DNA of 64,000 nt from Mesoaciditoga lauensis cd-1655R = DSM 25116 (GTDB taxonomy: Bacteria; Thermotogota; Thermotogae; Mesoaciditogales; Mesoaciditogaceae). Within the stretch, counting starts at the first letter, position 1, and every line of letters starts with the position of its first letter. Location: positions 1-64,000 of the forward strand of contig NZ_JQJI01000001.1 of the NCBI RefSeq assembly GCF_000745455.1, given 5' to 3'. Shown in pieces: positions 46,719 to 55,287 of this stretch. Under the pieces are notes generated by a model that ran no database searches, was not told the origin of the DNA, and saw nothing but the letters and a program-made list of their open reading frames with translations. The position numbers and the translations under genes were made by a program.

Positions 46719-47482
46719 TTTAGAACCTCCAACGTTAACTTTTCTCCCAGTTCTGCTTTGAGCAATCTAGCAGCGCTGTGCTTTGAGATTATTTCAGCAT
46801 ATCCACCAATACCTTCTCTAAGCACAAGTTCTTTATTTTCCTTGTCTCGTTCATCTTCACTTACCAAAACTCGTTTTCCTTTAACCACCACTTCATCGCC
46901 AAATTCAATCCCTATTTTCTTTATAAGGGAGAAAGGAATGTTTGTTTCAACATTTCCTCCATCAAAAAACGCAATTTCACCTTCGATCTTTTCGGGAAAT
47001 GCATTTACCCGATGATACTTCAAGCTGTAATATGTCATGTAAAGATCTCCCAGTTCTGACACATCTGTTCCACTGGCTATCTTTGAAACGGCTGGAACCA
47101 GGATGTTCATGGCGGATTTTAAAAAAGAAAGAGAGAACCCGCCAGCACTTTCTATTCTTCTGATCTGATGGATGCCAAAGTTTTCTGCTACAGCCGTAAA
47201 AGCACCATTATCAAAACCTACAAAGATCTTCTCGTCTTTTGTTTCTAAAACAATAGGTATCCTTGCACTATCGTTTAAACCATCTATTGCGCTTAAAAAT
47301 ATGGTATGTTTTGGTAGATAATAAGCCACTCTCTCTATCATGTATGATGCCGTGTAAACATCTTTAGCGTCAACTTGTCTTAACCTTACTATCTTTTCCG
47401 TTGGACAAAGGTCGTTAAGCTTTGCCTCGACGATGTCCAACAGGAATCCTTCATTGCTCTTATCTCCCACGATAACTATCAT
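46715..47482 (-). CDS. Divergent SAM hydroxide adenosyltransferase (DUF62) family protein
   Basis: A 255-residue protein whose plan fits DUF62: VYTASYMIERVAYYLPKHTI, the central IFVGFDNGAFTAVAE (like FVGPDNGLF), and a C-terminal barrel. Family enzymes hydrolyse SAM using an Asp-Arg-His set. Here Asp and Arg seem kept with the right spacing in AIDGLNDSAR, but the usual HGRDIFAP stretch reads FLKSAMNILVP, so the His is missing. It may have a changed activity. Confidence 0.7.
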   Translation of the reverse strand: MIVIVGDKSNEGFLLDIVEAKLNDLCPTEKIVRLRQVDAKDVYTASYMIERVAYYLPKHTIFLSAIDGLNDSARIPIVLETKDEKIFVGFDNGAFTAVAENFGIHQIRRIESAGGFSLSFLKSAMNILVPAVSKIASGTDVSELGDLYMTYYSLKYHRVNAFPEKIEGEIAFFDGGNVETNIPFSLIKKIGIEFGDEVVVKGKRVLVSEDERDKENKELVLREGIGGYAEIISKHSAARLLKAELGEKLTLEVLK

Positions 47483-47484
47483 AG

Positions 47485-48840
47485 TTAGACACCTTTCTTA
47501 GCAACATTTGCCGCCACCAAGACAGGATCCCAAACCGGTGAGAATGGCGGAGCATATGCCAAATCAAGACTTGCCAAATCTTCAACGGTCATGCCGGCGC
47601 TTATTGCCGCGGCAACGATGTCTATACGTTTTGAAATTTCTCTTCCAGCCATTTGGGCTCCTAGTATTTTCCCCGTTCCCTTTTCGTAAACCAACATTAT
47701 ATGAACATTTCTACTGTTGGGATAGTAATGTGCTCTCGATTTCGAGCTTATAAGCGTCATACCTGCCTTATACTTTTGAGAAGCTTCGTTGTAAGTCAAG
47801 CCAGTCCTTGCATATTCGAGATCGAATATCTTGGTTACAGCCGTTCCCAACACTCCTTGAAATTCTTCTGATTTGCCAGCAGCATTTTTGCCAGCTATTC
47901 GGCCTTGTTTGTTTGCGGTTGTTCCTAAAGGAATATACACGTTTTCACCTGTAAGTCTGTGAAGTGCGGTGGCACAATCACCGCACGAGTACACTCCCTC
48001 AATATTTGTCGACATGTCAGGCCTCACCAATATTGCATCTTTAACAGATGTTTCAATACCACATTCTTTCGCGAGGGTGGTTTCCGGCACAACTCCAACA
48101 GCAACTATTAGCATATCACTCTCTAACACGCCGTTCGTTGTACTTAATCTTAGGGAGTCTTCGGTCTCATCGACGAAATCCAATTTTGTTTTCGTCATAA
48201 CTTTTACGTTGTTTTTCAAAAGAGATTTTTCTATCATTTCGCTCATTTGAGCATCTGCTGTAGGCATAACATGTTCCATCATCTCAACGATGGTCACCTT
48301 TATATCATGTGCCGCCAAAGCTTCAGCCATTTCAAGCCCAATATATCCTCCACCCAGAATAACGGCGCTCTTGGGAGCGTTATCTTTCAAAAAGGTGGTT
48401 AACCTTATTGCGTCTTGTAGCGTTCTTATTTTGAAGATCCTTTCACTTTCTTTCAAACCATCTATTTTAGGCATGAAAGCTTTTGCGCCTGTAGAAATGA
48501 TGAGTTTATCAAAGAAAACGCGAACATCTTCTGAATCCTTCAAATTTCTCACTTCCAACGATTTGTTGGAAGGATCTATGGAAACAACTTCATGAAAAGT
48601 TCTAACATCAACACCTTTACTCTTTTGGAAATCCTCGGGCGTGAAGACTATTATGTCTTTATAGCTTTTTGCCAAACCTTCAACGTAATAGGGAATCCCA
48701 CACCCTCCATAAGAGATGAACATATCTTTCTCAAACAGAACCACTTTCATTTTCTCGTTTTCTCTTGCAGCAGCTGCCGCTGCACTTGTACCTGCAGCTA
48801 CGCCACCTATTACCGCAATATCAATTTTTTCTTCTTTCAT
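47485..48840 (-). CDS. CoA-disulfide reductase / NADH oxidase-type flavoprotein
   Basis: A 451-residue flavin disulfide reductase. FAD motif VIGGVAAGTSAAAAA; single redox Cys in SYGGCGIPYYVEG near residue 46; NAD(P) motif VILGGGYIGLEMAEAL; second FAD motif GVYSCGDCATA; and the CoADR-type end DLAYAPPFSPVWDPV. Family members reduce CoA disulfide, polysulfide or oxygen; the substrate cannot be chosen from sequence. ATG at 48840 follows AGAGGTGAT. Confidence 0.9.
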   Translation of the reverse strand: MKEEKIDIAVIGGVAAGTSAAAAAARENEKMKVVLFEKDMFISYGGCGIPYYVEGLAKSYKDIIVFTPEDFQKSKGVDVRTFHEVVSIDPSNKSLEVRNLKDSEDVRVFFDKLIISTGAKAFMPKIDGLKESERIFKIRTLQDAIRLTTFLKDNAPKSAVILGGGYIGLEMAEALAAHDIKVTIVEMMEHVMPTADAQMSEMIEKSLLKNNVKVMTKTKLDFVDETEDSLRLSTTNGVLESDMLIVAVGVVPETTLAKECGIETSVKDAILVRPDMSTNIEGVYSCGDCATALHRLTGENVYIPLGTTANKQGRIAGKNAAGKSEEFQGVLGTAVTKIFDLEYARTGLTYNEASQKYKAGMTLISSKSRAHYYPNSRNVHIMLVYEKGTGKILGAQMAGREISKRIDIVAAAISAGMTVEDLASLDLAYAPPFSPVWDPVLVAANVAKKGV

Positions 48841-48895
48841 ATCTCAGATCACCTCTGTGGAATTATATCATCACAACCGACTTGCACCTAAACAC

Positions 48896-49354
48896 TTACT
48901 TCAATATTTTAATAGGATCACCTATTCTCACAATTCCACCTTTCAAAACCCTTGCAAATATTCCCTCTCTTGGAAGAATGCACTTACCGACTTTTTTAAA
49001 AATTGGGCATCCTTCTTTTTCTTCTTTTCCATGTTGAGTAATTTCGAGCACAACATCTTTTCCGATTCTTAATAGGGTTCCAACAAGAATCGATGTTAGA
49101 ACGCTTATACCCTCTGTCGTTATGTTTTCTGAAAATTCGCCAGGTTTAACATTGTGGCCACTTTCTGCATTGAATTTTTCTATACTTTCCAAAGAAAGCA
49201 TACTGATTTGTTTATGCCAATTTCCAGCATGAGCATCCCCTTCTATTCCGTAATTTTCAACTATCTTAACTTCCTCTACATTATATTTTATCGTTCCTCT
49301 CTTGCATGATATAGAAAGGGCAACAACCTTTCCGTCATTCTGCTCTATATTCAC
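48896..49354 (-). CDS. MOSC-domain protein
   Basis: A 152-residue stand-alone MOSC domain (molybdenum cofactor sulfurase C-terminal type). Typical features: GIEGDAHAGNWHKQISMLS, KPGEFSENITTEGI and GCPIFKKVGKCILPREGIFA with the conserved Cys. Presumed sulfur carrier for a molybdo- or tungsto-enzyme. GTG start at 49354 lies inside the moaC end, behind GGAGG. Confidence 0.88.
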   Translation of the reverse strand: MNIEQNDGKVVALSISCKRGTIKYNVEEVKIVENYGIEGDAHAGNWHKQISMLSLESIEKFNAESGHNVKPGEFSENITTEGISVLTSILVGTLLRIGKDVVLEITQHGKEEKEGCPIFKKVGKCILPREGIFARVLKGGIVRIGDPIKILK

Positions 49355-49766
49355 CGCTTTTTCCTCCTGCTTTGTATAAAAGCTTTATGTCCTCAATTTT
49401 CATTCCTCTATCAACTGATTTACACATGTCATATATGTTTAAGCACGTTGTTGCCACCGCTGTCAAAGCTTCCATCTCCACGCCAGTTTTCCATGTTGCA
49501 ACAACTGACGCTTCGACTTTTAGTCTTTCTTTTCCTTCAGGAGATATTTCAACTTTTACATTACTCAACGGAATAGGGTGGCACATGGGAATCAGAACAG
49601 GTGTGTACTTTGCGCCCATTATTCCGGCTGTTTGAGAAACGCATGTTACATCCCCTTTTTCTACTCTCTTTGACAAAATCATTTCAAGGGTTGATGGTTT
49701 CATTCTAACGTACCCTTGTGCTATGGCAACTCGTTTTGTTAACGGTTTAGAATCGATGTCTATCAT
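49335..49766 (-). CDS. moaC: Cyclic pyranopterin monophosphate synthase accessory protein MoaC
   Basis: A 143-residue MoaC. Signature stretches: SKPLTKRVAIAQGYVRM, PMCHPIPLSNVKVE and GVEMEALTAVATTCLNIYDM, with KSVDRGM close to the end. Acts after MoaA in the first step of molybdopterin synthesis. ATG at 49766 follows GGAGGATGAAAA. Confidence 0.95.
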   Translation of the reverse strand: MIDIDSKPLTKRVAIAQGYVRMKPSTLEMILSKRVEKGDVTCVSQTAGIMGAKYTPVLIPMCHPIPLSNVKVEISPEGKERLKVEASVVATWKTGVEMEALTAVATTCLNIYDMCKSVDRGMKIEDIKLLYKAGGKSGEYRAE

Positions 49767-49769
49767 TTT

Positions 49770-50711
49770 TCATCCTCCTATTGAATTCATTTTTTTGTTT
49801 ATGAATTTGTAATTTCCATGGCTAAATGGCTTCAGCTTCACAAAGTCAATTATTTTTTCCTTAATTTCCTTATCTGGCATTCCTTCTCTTAGCATCTTTT
49901 TGAGATCGATTTCACCGCCCAATACCAAGCAAAGCCTCATTTTTCCATCAGGGGTTATTCGTAAACGATTGCACTTGTCACAAAAATGGGGTTGACTATA
50001 AGCTATGAATCCAACTACTGCATTATCTCCAGTTATGTAATATTGAGCTGGGCCATCTCCAAATCTCTCATCAATTTTTGACAAACCTCGTGTTCTCTCT
50101 ATCTTTTCTTTTAGAATGTCAAATGAAATTGAATTGTCTTCTCTTTCAGATGGCATGTATTCTATAAATCTTATGGGAACTGATAGCGATTTGGAAAAGT
50201 CTATAAGCTCATTTATCTCACTAAAATTTTCACGAATAACAACTGTGTTCACTTTTGTAGGAATTCCAATCTCTTTTGAATATTTTATTGAGTTCATTAC
50301 AACTTTCACAACAGGGCCTGGCATTCCGCTTATCTTTTCAAAAGTTCCAGGTCGCACACTATCCAGGCTCACATTAATGGAATCTAATGTTCCCTTTATT
50401 CGCGGGAGAAAAGTTTTAAGTAGAAAGCCATTTGTTGTAAGAGAGGTTTTAAGACCAAAAAGATGAATATCAGATATTAGTTTATCAACATCTTTTCTCA
50501 CAAGTGGTTCTCCTCCAGTTATTCTTACTTTCTTAGTTCCCAACGCTTTGAAAAGAACGATGAGCCTTTCTATTTCTTCATATGTCAAAAGTTCTTCTTT
50601 GGATAAGAATGTGGTTTCTCCAGAACGACAATAAGAGCAAGAAAATTGGCATCTGTCTGTTATAGAGAGTCTTAAATAATACAAATTTCTTCCATACGAA
50701 TCAAAAAGCAA
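49770..50711 (-). CDS. moaA: GTP 3',8-cyclase MoaA
   Basis: A 313-residue radical SAM enzyme. The N-terminal cluster is CQFSCSYC near residue 20; ITGGEPLVRKDV binds SAM; the second cluster is in FCDKCNRLRITPDGKMRLCL. The only plausible start is the TTG at 50711, giving the usual LFDSYGR beginning, but no ribosome site precedes it. A strong promoter lies 130 bases upstream, so a long leader or coupling to a small upstream frame may control it. Confidence 0.93.
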   Translation of the reverse strand: MLFDSYGRNLYYLRLSITDRCQFSCSYCRSGETTFLSKEELLTYEEIERLIVLFKALGTKKVRITGGEPLVRKDVDKLISDIHLFGLKTSLTTNGFLLKTFLPRIKGTLDSINVSLDSVRPGTFEKISGMPGPVVKVVMNSIKYSKEIGIPTKVNTVVIRENFSEINELIDFSKSLSVPIRFIEYMPSEREDNSISFDILKEKIERTRGLSKIDERFGDGPAQYYITGDNAVVGFIAYSQPHFCDKCNRLRITPDGKMRLCLVLGGEIDLKKMLREGMPDKEIKEKIIDFVKLKPFSHGNYKFINKKMNSIGG

Positions 50712-50830
50712 GCTTTTTTCAGATATACTGACACACTTCCCTTCTTCAAAAGATCCTTCAATGCTTTGATTTCTTTATCATTCTTTCCGATAAGGAAAAT
50801 GCGAATTTGGAAAATGCTGCAAAATGGCAT
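50672..50830 (-). CDS. Possible 52-codon frame overlapping the moaA start
   Basis: ATG at 50830 opens a frame of 52 codons (middle part FLIGKNDKEIKALKDLLKKG) that runs past the moaA TTG in another frame and ends inside moaA. The ATG lies only about eight bases after the expected transcription start, so it would be nearly leaderless, and there is no ribosome site. It could provide coupling for moaA or be chance. Low confidence. Confidence 0.25.
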   Translation of the reverse strand: MPFCSIFQIRIFLIGKNDKEIKALKDLLKKGSVSVYLKKACFLIRMEEICII

Positions 50831-50844
50831 TGTAATATTGTTTT

Positions 50845-50873
50845 ATTATAGTCTAGTGGCATCTAATTTACAA
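50845..50873 (-). promoter_or_regulatory. Putative promoter of the moaA-moaC-MOSC unit
   Basis: On the minus strand TTGTAA (50873-50868) and a perfect TATAAT (50850-50845) are 17 bp apart. Predicted start near 50838, giving a leader of about 127 bases before moaA. The leader can form AATGC/GCATT, but I do not see a clear molybdenum-cofactor riboswitch. Bases 50874-51002 hold nothing I can support. Confidence 0.65.
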
Positions 50874-51002
50874 TAACATAAAAAGCAAATATGAGGAAGC
50901 CAGAGAAGAGTGGTGAATATGTTTTGTGTTTGAGAAATGCCTAAGTTTTGGAAATGATGTCGCAACGTCTTTATGATATACTCTTTCCGTGAAAATCGAC
51001 AT

Positions 51003-51026
51003 GAAAAAAGCCACCTTAATGGTGGC
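51003..51026 (-). terminator. Terminator of the tRNA-Val gene
   Basis: Minus-strand hairpin GCCACC-ATTAA-GGTGGC followed by TTTTTT, five bases after the encoded CCA end. Confidence 0.9.
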
Positions 51027-51030
51027 TGAT

Positions 51031-51105
51031 TGGTGGGTGTGGTAGGGATTGAACCTACGACCTCTTCCGTGTGAAGGAAGCGCTCTCCCACTGAGCTACA
51101 CACCC
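51031..51105 (-). tRNA. tRNA-Val (anticodon CAC)
   Basis: Cloverleaf read on the minus strand: acceptor GGGTGTG/CACACCC, D arm GCTC/GAGC, anticodon arm CTTCC/GGAAG with loop TTCACAC (anticodon CAC, reading GUG), T arm GTAGG/CCTAC with TTCAATC, and an encoded CCA. All stems pair. Confidence 0.97.
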
Positions 51106-51118
51106 GCGCACGGTTTTT

Positions 51119-51148
51119 ATTGTACAATATATATAGATTGATTGTCAA
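51119..51148 (-). promoter_or_regulatory. Promoter of tRNA-Val
   Basis: A perfect TTGACA (51148-51143) and TACAAT (51124-51119) with an 18-bp spacer, followed by the tRNA 13 bases later. Confidence 0.8.
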
Positions 51149-51175
51149 GCAATGAACGAAAGGAGTGTTAATGAG

Positions 51176-52852
51176 ATGGAAAAGAACGCAGAAGAAAGAT
51201 ACAAAAGATGGTTGGCAGATCCAAGCATTTCAGAAGAGGACAAGAAGAAATTACGGAGCGAAGACGATGCGAAATTACAAGATGCTTTTTACAAAGAGCT
51301 TGAATTCGGCACGGGTGGAATGCGTGGAGTTATGGGATTGGGCGATAATCGAATGAACGTTTACACGGTTGGAAGGGCCTCCCAGGCTTTTGCAAATTAT
51401 ATAAACAAGAGCGTCAAAGGGGAGAAAAGTGCCGTTATTTCTTACGACACGAGGCATATGTCGAAAGAATTTGCCCAAGAGACGGCAGAGATATTCGCAG
51501 CCAACGGGATAAAAGCGTACCTTTTTGAAGAATTTAGGCCAACTCCCATTCTTTCCTTTGCGGTAAGGCATCTTCGTGCCACTGCAGGTGTTATGATAAC
51601 CGCAAGTCATAACCTTCCTAAATACAACGGATACAAAGCATATTGGTCAAACGGTGCACAAGTCATTCCTCCACACGATGAAGGGATAATCAGGGAGTAC
51701 AAAGCCATCAAGTCTTTTGGAGAGATAAAGAGAATATCTCTGGAAGAAGCGAAGAAAAAAGACCTTGTTGTTATGGTATCTAAAGAAATAGACGAAGCTT
51801 ATTTTGAAAAGGCGCTTTCTTTATCCTTCAAAAGCGTAGACCCATCTTTGAAGATTGTCTACACGCCTCTTCACGGTACAGGTGGGAAAATAGTGCCAGT
51901 TTTACTTGAAAAAGATGGTTTTCACCCATATATCCAAAAGGAGCAAGGAGTTCCGAATGGAGATTTTCCAACTGTAGAATATCCTAATCCCGAAGATCCA
52001 AAAGCTTTTAAACTTTCTTTGGAAGATGCCAAAAGGCTTAACGCCGACATAATCGCAGCCTCAGATCCGGATGCGGACAGAATGGGAATCATGGTAAGAC
52101 ATAATGGGGAATTTGTGAGAATCGATGGCAACCAAATGGGTGTTTTGCTTCTTAACTTTATAGCCGAAAAATATTCCGAAAAAGGCATGCCTTCAAATCC
52201 TACTGCTATTGAATCGATAGTTTCTTCTAAAATGTTTGCAAAGGTTGCCAGAAGTTTTGACGTAGATGTCGTCGAAGTTTTAACCGGTTTTAAATGGATA
52301 TGCAACGTTGCGGATAAATTGAGAGAAGCTGGAAAAAGCGTTATCTTTTCTTACGAAGAGAGCTATGGCTACAACATAGGTGACTTTGTGTACGATAAAG
52401 ATTCCGCAACCGCGATAATGTTAACTTGCGAAATGGCTTCGGAATACAAGAAAAAGGGGATGACTTTGGTTGATGCCCTTGAATCGCTTTACAAGAAATA
52501 CGGTTACTATTTTGAGACCCAAATTGCCCCCGTTTTCGAAGGAGAAGAGGGCATGTCTAAGATAAAGGCAATTGTTGAAGCGTTGAGAAAAACGCCTCCT
52601 TCAACATTAGCAGGATACACGTTAACCAAAGTTACGGACTATATAAACGGTGTTGGAGATATTCCCCCTTCAAACGTTTTGAAATTTGAGTTCGGTAAGA
52701 ACTTGATGTTTTATTGCAGACCTTCCGGAACAGAACCAAAGGTTAAATTCTACATCATGGCGATGGAATTTGGAGAAAAGGAACAAGCAATGTCAACTTT
52801 GAACAAAGCAAAAGAAGAAATACTCCATCTTGTAGAAGAATTTTCAAGGTGA
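51176..52852 (+). CDS. Phosphoglucomutase/phosphomannomutase family enzyme
   Basis: A 558-residue alpha-D-phosphohexomutase, long (PgcA-like) type. Active-site phosphoserine loop TASHNLPKYNGYK (usual TASHNP; here Leu follows Asn), metal loop DPDADRMG, sugar loop SYEESYGYNIG and phosphate loop RPSGTEPKVKFYI. Interconverts hexose 1- and 6-phosphates. ATG at 51176 is ten bases after AGGAG; an in-frame ATG at 51152 lies before that site. Confidence 0.93.
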   Translation: MEKNAEERYKRWLADPSISEEDKKKLRSEDDAKLQDAFYKELEFGTGGMRGVMGLGDNRMNVYTVGRASQAFANYINKSVKGEKSAVISYDTRHMSKEFAQETAEIFAANGIKAYLFEEFRPTPILSFAVRHLRATAGVMITASHNLPKYNGYKAYWSNGAQVIPPHDEGIIREYKAIKSFGEIKRISLEEAKKKDLVVMVSKEIDEAYFEKALSLSFKSVDPSLKIVYTPLHGTGGKIVPVLLEKDGFHPYIQKEQGVPNGDFPTVEYPNPEDPKAFKLSLEDAKRLNADIIAASDPDADRMGIMVRHNGEFVRIDGNQMGVLLLNFIAEKYSEKGMPSNPTAIESIVSSKMFAKVARSFDVDVVEVLTGFKWICNVADKLREAGKSVIFSYEESYGYNIGDFVYDKDSATAIMLTCEMASEYKKKGMTLVDALESLYKKYGYYFETQIAPVFEGEEGMSKIKAIVEALRKTPPSTLAGYTLTKVTDYINGVGDIPPSNVLKFEFGKNLMFYCRPSGTEPKVKFYIMAMEFGEKEQAMSTLNKAKEEILHLVEEFSR

Positions 52853-52858
52853 TATAAC

Positions 52859-54079
52859 TTGTTAAAACTTTTTTTAAGTGACTTGCATGTTGGTGATGGA
52901 ACCGCAAGCGACGATTTTTCTTTTGACAAAGATTTTTCCCTTCTTCTTAAGAGAATCGATGAAGATGATCCTGAGGCTGAGCTGATAATCTTAGGCGATG
53001 GTCTTGAAATACTGGAAAGTGAACTTGTGAGAGAGTTGGGAATTGTTGATTTTTCAACGGTATGCAATTCTCTTGATGGTGATGTGATAGAGGCAATTTA
53101 CAGAAAACACAAACTTTTTTTTAGCAGCTTAAGAACGTTTGCAAAGAAACATAAAGTGATATATATCGTTGGGAACCATGATTATTATCTGGTTCCCAAC
53201 GCAAAAGTTAGGGAGAAATTCATCGAAAAGATCGATTCGGCAAAATTTGAGATAGTTCCTTATTATTACGATGAAGAAAGAGGAATTTTTGCTCAACACG
53301 GCAATCAATACGATGTGACCAATTCCTTTGCTTTTGCTGGTGAGAAAAAACTCATACCTCCCATAGGGGATTACATAACAAGGAGAGTTATGAACGAATT
53401 TGAGCCTTTTTTAAGATCTTTAAAATTGCCGGAAGATGTCGTAAGGGATTACGACAACATTCGTCCTCTTTCTCACGCCGTTGATTGGCTTAAATACATA
53501 ACCTACATTTACAAGTTGCCCGTAGATCTCACAAGCGCATGGAAAAAAAGTTTTTCCAAGGCATTTCAAAGCGAAGAAGCGAGATCGTGGATCAAAATCA
53601 GATTTCCACATACTTACTGGATGAGTGACTTTTTCACTCAGAAATCTGGATGGTTTGATTTTGGCAGAAAAATAGTGAAATTCATAGACATGCTGTTTAA
53701 AATAGAAGATACTAATTATTTAAAACGAAGAGCCGAGAAAATGTTGAACGCCCAATGGAATCCACAGTGGAAACTATCAAAACAAGATGTTGCGGGGTAT
53801 AGCGATGAAGTTCCAGAATTGGATTACTCTAATTTAAAATTGATCTTATTTGGTCATAACCATCAACCGGGATTTTACGTTATTCCCACTCCCGACGGAA
53901 CAAGGTACTATGCCAACACCGGAACATGGAGGCCGTTAGTTGAAAGATCTAAAAGTAAATTCGGTGGAATAACATTTCACAAAAAAATAGAATTGAATTA
54001 CGTCATTGTAAGAGATGAAAAAGATGGGATGATAGTAGAAACCCAGCTAACAAGCAAAATAGAAATCTCTAAGCGGTGA
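52859..54079 (+). CDS. Calcineurin-like metallophosphoesterase
   Basis: A 406-residue phosphoesterase. Metal motifs in order: FLSDLHVGDG, ILGDGLEI, VGNHDYY, AQHGNQYD and GHNHQPGF. The order is that of the LpxH/UDP-sugar hydrolase-like branch, but the protein is longer, with a helical insertion around residues 170-300. No lipid A genes are seen, so the substrate is open. TTG start at 52859 after AAGGTGAT, six bases behind the mutase stop. Confidence 0.86.
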   Translation: MLKLFLSDLHVGDGTASDDFSFDKDFSLLLKRIDEDDPEAELIILGDGLEILESELVRELGIVDFSTVCNSLDGDVIEAIYRKHKLFFSSLRTFAKKHKVIYIVGNHDYYLVPNAKVREKFIEKIDSAKFEIVPYYYDEERGIFAQHGNQYDVTNSFAFAGEKKLIPPIGDYITRRVMNEFEPFLRSLKLPEDVVRDYDNIRPLSHAVDWLKYITYIYKLPVDLTSAWKKSFSKAFQSEEARSWIKIRFPHTYWMSDFFTQKSGWFDFGRKIVKFIDMLFKIEDTNYLKRRAEKMLNAQWNPQWKLSKQDVAGYSDEVPELDYSNLKLILFGHNHQPGFYVIPTPDGTRYYANTGTWRPLVERSKSKFGGITFHKKIELNYVIVRDEKDGMIVETQLTSKIEISKR

Positions 54080-54085
54080 TTTTCG

Positions 54086-54496
54086 ATGGGATTGGTACTT
54101 GACTTTTTCAAGAACGTCTACATATGGGCCGCGGTTACATCATGGTTTATAGCACAAACCGTGAAGTTGTTTTTATGCTTTTTTAAAGAAGGAAAAATGG
54201 ATTTTCATCTTTACGCTTCGACAGGGGGGATGCCAAGTGCCCATACTGCAACGGTTATGGGGCTTGCAATGGCTATTGGAAGATGGGAGGGACTCTCAAG
54301 CTCTGTTTTTGCCATAGCTCTTATATTTGCAACGGTTGTCATAACAGATGCTCTCCATTTAAGAAGGGAAGTCGGTCGCCATGCCCAAAAGCTTCAAGAG
54401 CTAACAGGTAAAAAGTTTGATGTATCCTCAGGCCATACCCCCAGTGAAGTTTTGATAGGAGCTTTAATTGGGATTTTGATAGGGTGGATTTTATAA
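54086..54496 (+). CDS. Divergent PAP2-family membrane protein (DUF212/YuiD-like)
   Basis: A 136-residue membrane protein with about four helices. Conserved family motifs: GGMPSAHTATVMGLA, TDALHLRREVGRHAQKL and GHTPSEVLIGALIG. The His residues match the phosphatase fold in a shortened form; activity is not proven for the family. ATG at 54086 follows GCGGTGAT, close to the previous stop. Confidence 0.88.
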   Translation: MGLVLDFFKNVYIWAAVTSWFIAQTVKLFLCFFKEGKMDFHLYASTGGMPSAHTATVMGLAMAIGRWEGLSSSVFAIALIFATVVITDALHLRREVGRHAQKLQELTGKKFDVSSGHTPSEVLIGALIGILIGWIL

Positions 54497-54526
54497 GAAT
54501 TGCGATAAAGTGCATGAGGTGATTTT

Positions 54527-54793
54527 GTGAAAGCGAAAATGTACAGAATACATGGATTTGTGCAAGGGGTCGGATTTAGAGCGTTTGTATATCATCGTGC
54601 ACGTGCATTGGGCGTAAAAGGCTTTGTTCAAAATGAAGTGGATGGCAGCGTTACCGTTGTGGCAGAGGGAAATGAAAAAGCTCTAGAAGAATTGGAAATG
54701 TACCTTAAATCTGGTCCTTCCTTTTCAAGAGTAGAAGAGGTGAACGTTGTGGAGATCCCGCCTGAAAATTACAACGACTTTGAGATACGTTGA
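54527..54793 (+). CDS. acyP: Acylphosphatase
   Basis: An 88-residue enzyme hydrolysing acyl phosphates. GFVQGVGFRAFVY holds the phosphate-binding Arg and FVQNEVDGSV the catalytic Asn. Complete and standard. GTG start at 54527 behind GAGGTGAT. It could also consume acyl-phosphates made by the phosphotransacylase at 16974 (inference). Confidence 0.95.
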   Translation: MKAKMYRIHGFVQGVGFRAFVYHRARALGVKGFVQNEVDGSVTVVAEGNEKALEELEMYLKSGPSFSRVEEVNVVEIPPENYNDFEIR

Positions 54794-54804
54794 AGGAGGA
54801 GAAA

Positions 54805-55287
54805 ATGAAGAGTTGGAAAACGTTTTTATATTTATTTGTGGGGGAAACTGAACTCTTCACAGCTGGGATATTACTCGTTACCTTTGGAACCGTTATGATG
54901 ACTTCTCAATCGATCGTTCAATTGCTGGGAACGTACGTTTATTTTTCACGCATAATCCTCACAATTTTATCTTCAATGGCAATTGGGGGAGTGGCTATTC
55001 AGATATCTTCCATAAAACGATTGGTGGATAACTACGTTGGTTACGTCTTTTCCACTGTTGCTTTCATTTCAAATTCCATAGCCCTAGTTTTGGAGATCTT
55101 TGAAATGATTTCATATGGAGCAAACTGGATTGGAATAGAGTTTTTCGGAACACAAACTATTTCTTCCAACTCTTTGTTGATGACGTTGGGTTTCATCATA
55201 TTTGGATTTTCCGTTGTACTCGTTCTCTTCTCTTTAATAGATTTGTTGGATGTCTCATTCGGAAACGGAAACAAAGGTGAAATATGA
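54805..55287 (+). CDS. Four-helix membrane protein, unknown
   Basis: A 160-residue protein with four hydrophobic helices (about residues 8-33, 42-65, 78-100 and 125-150) and short loops. No family recognised. ATG at 54805 follows AGGAGG by five bases; the frame opens earlier, overlapping acyP. It is coupled by ATGA to tmcAL. Confidence 0.7.
   Translation: MKSWKTFLYLFVGETELFTAGILLVTFGTVMMTSQSIVQLLGTYVYFSRIILTILSSMAIGGVAIQISSIKRLVDNYVGYVFSTVAFISNSIALVLEIFEMISYGANWIGIEFFGTQTISSNSLLMTLGFIIFGFSVVLVLFSLIDLLDVSFGNGNKGEI

Noticed and set aside
50712-50838. Molybdenum-cofactor riboswitch in the moaA leader
   Set aside because: Only short, AT-rich hairpins are visible, and the conserved stems of the known motif cannot be recognised by eye.
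50846-51148. Minus-strand frame of 100 codons
   Set aside because: It runs through the tRNA-Val gene and its terminator, so it is not a protein gene.
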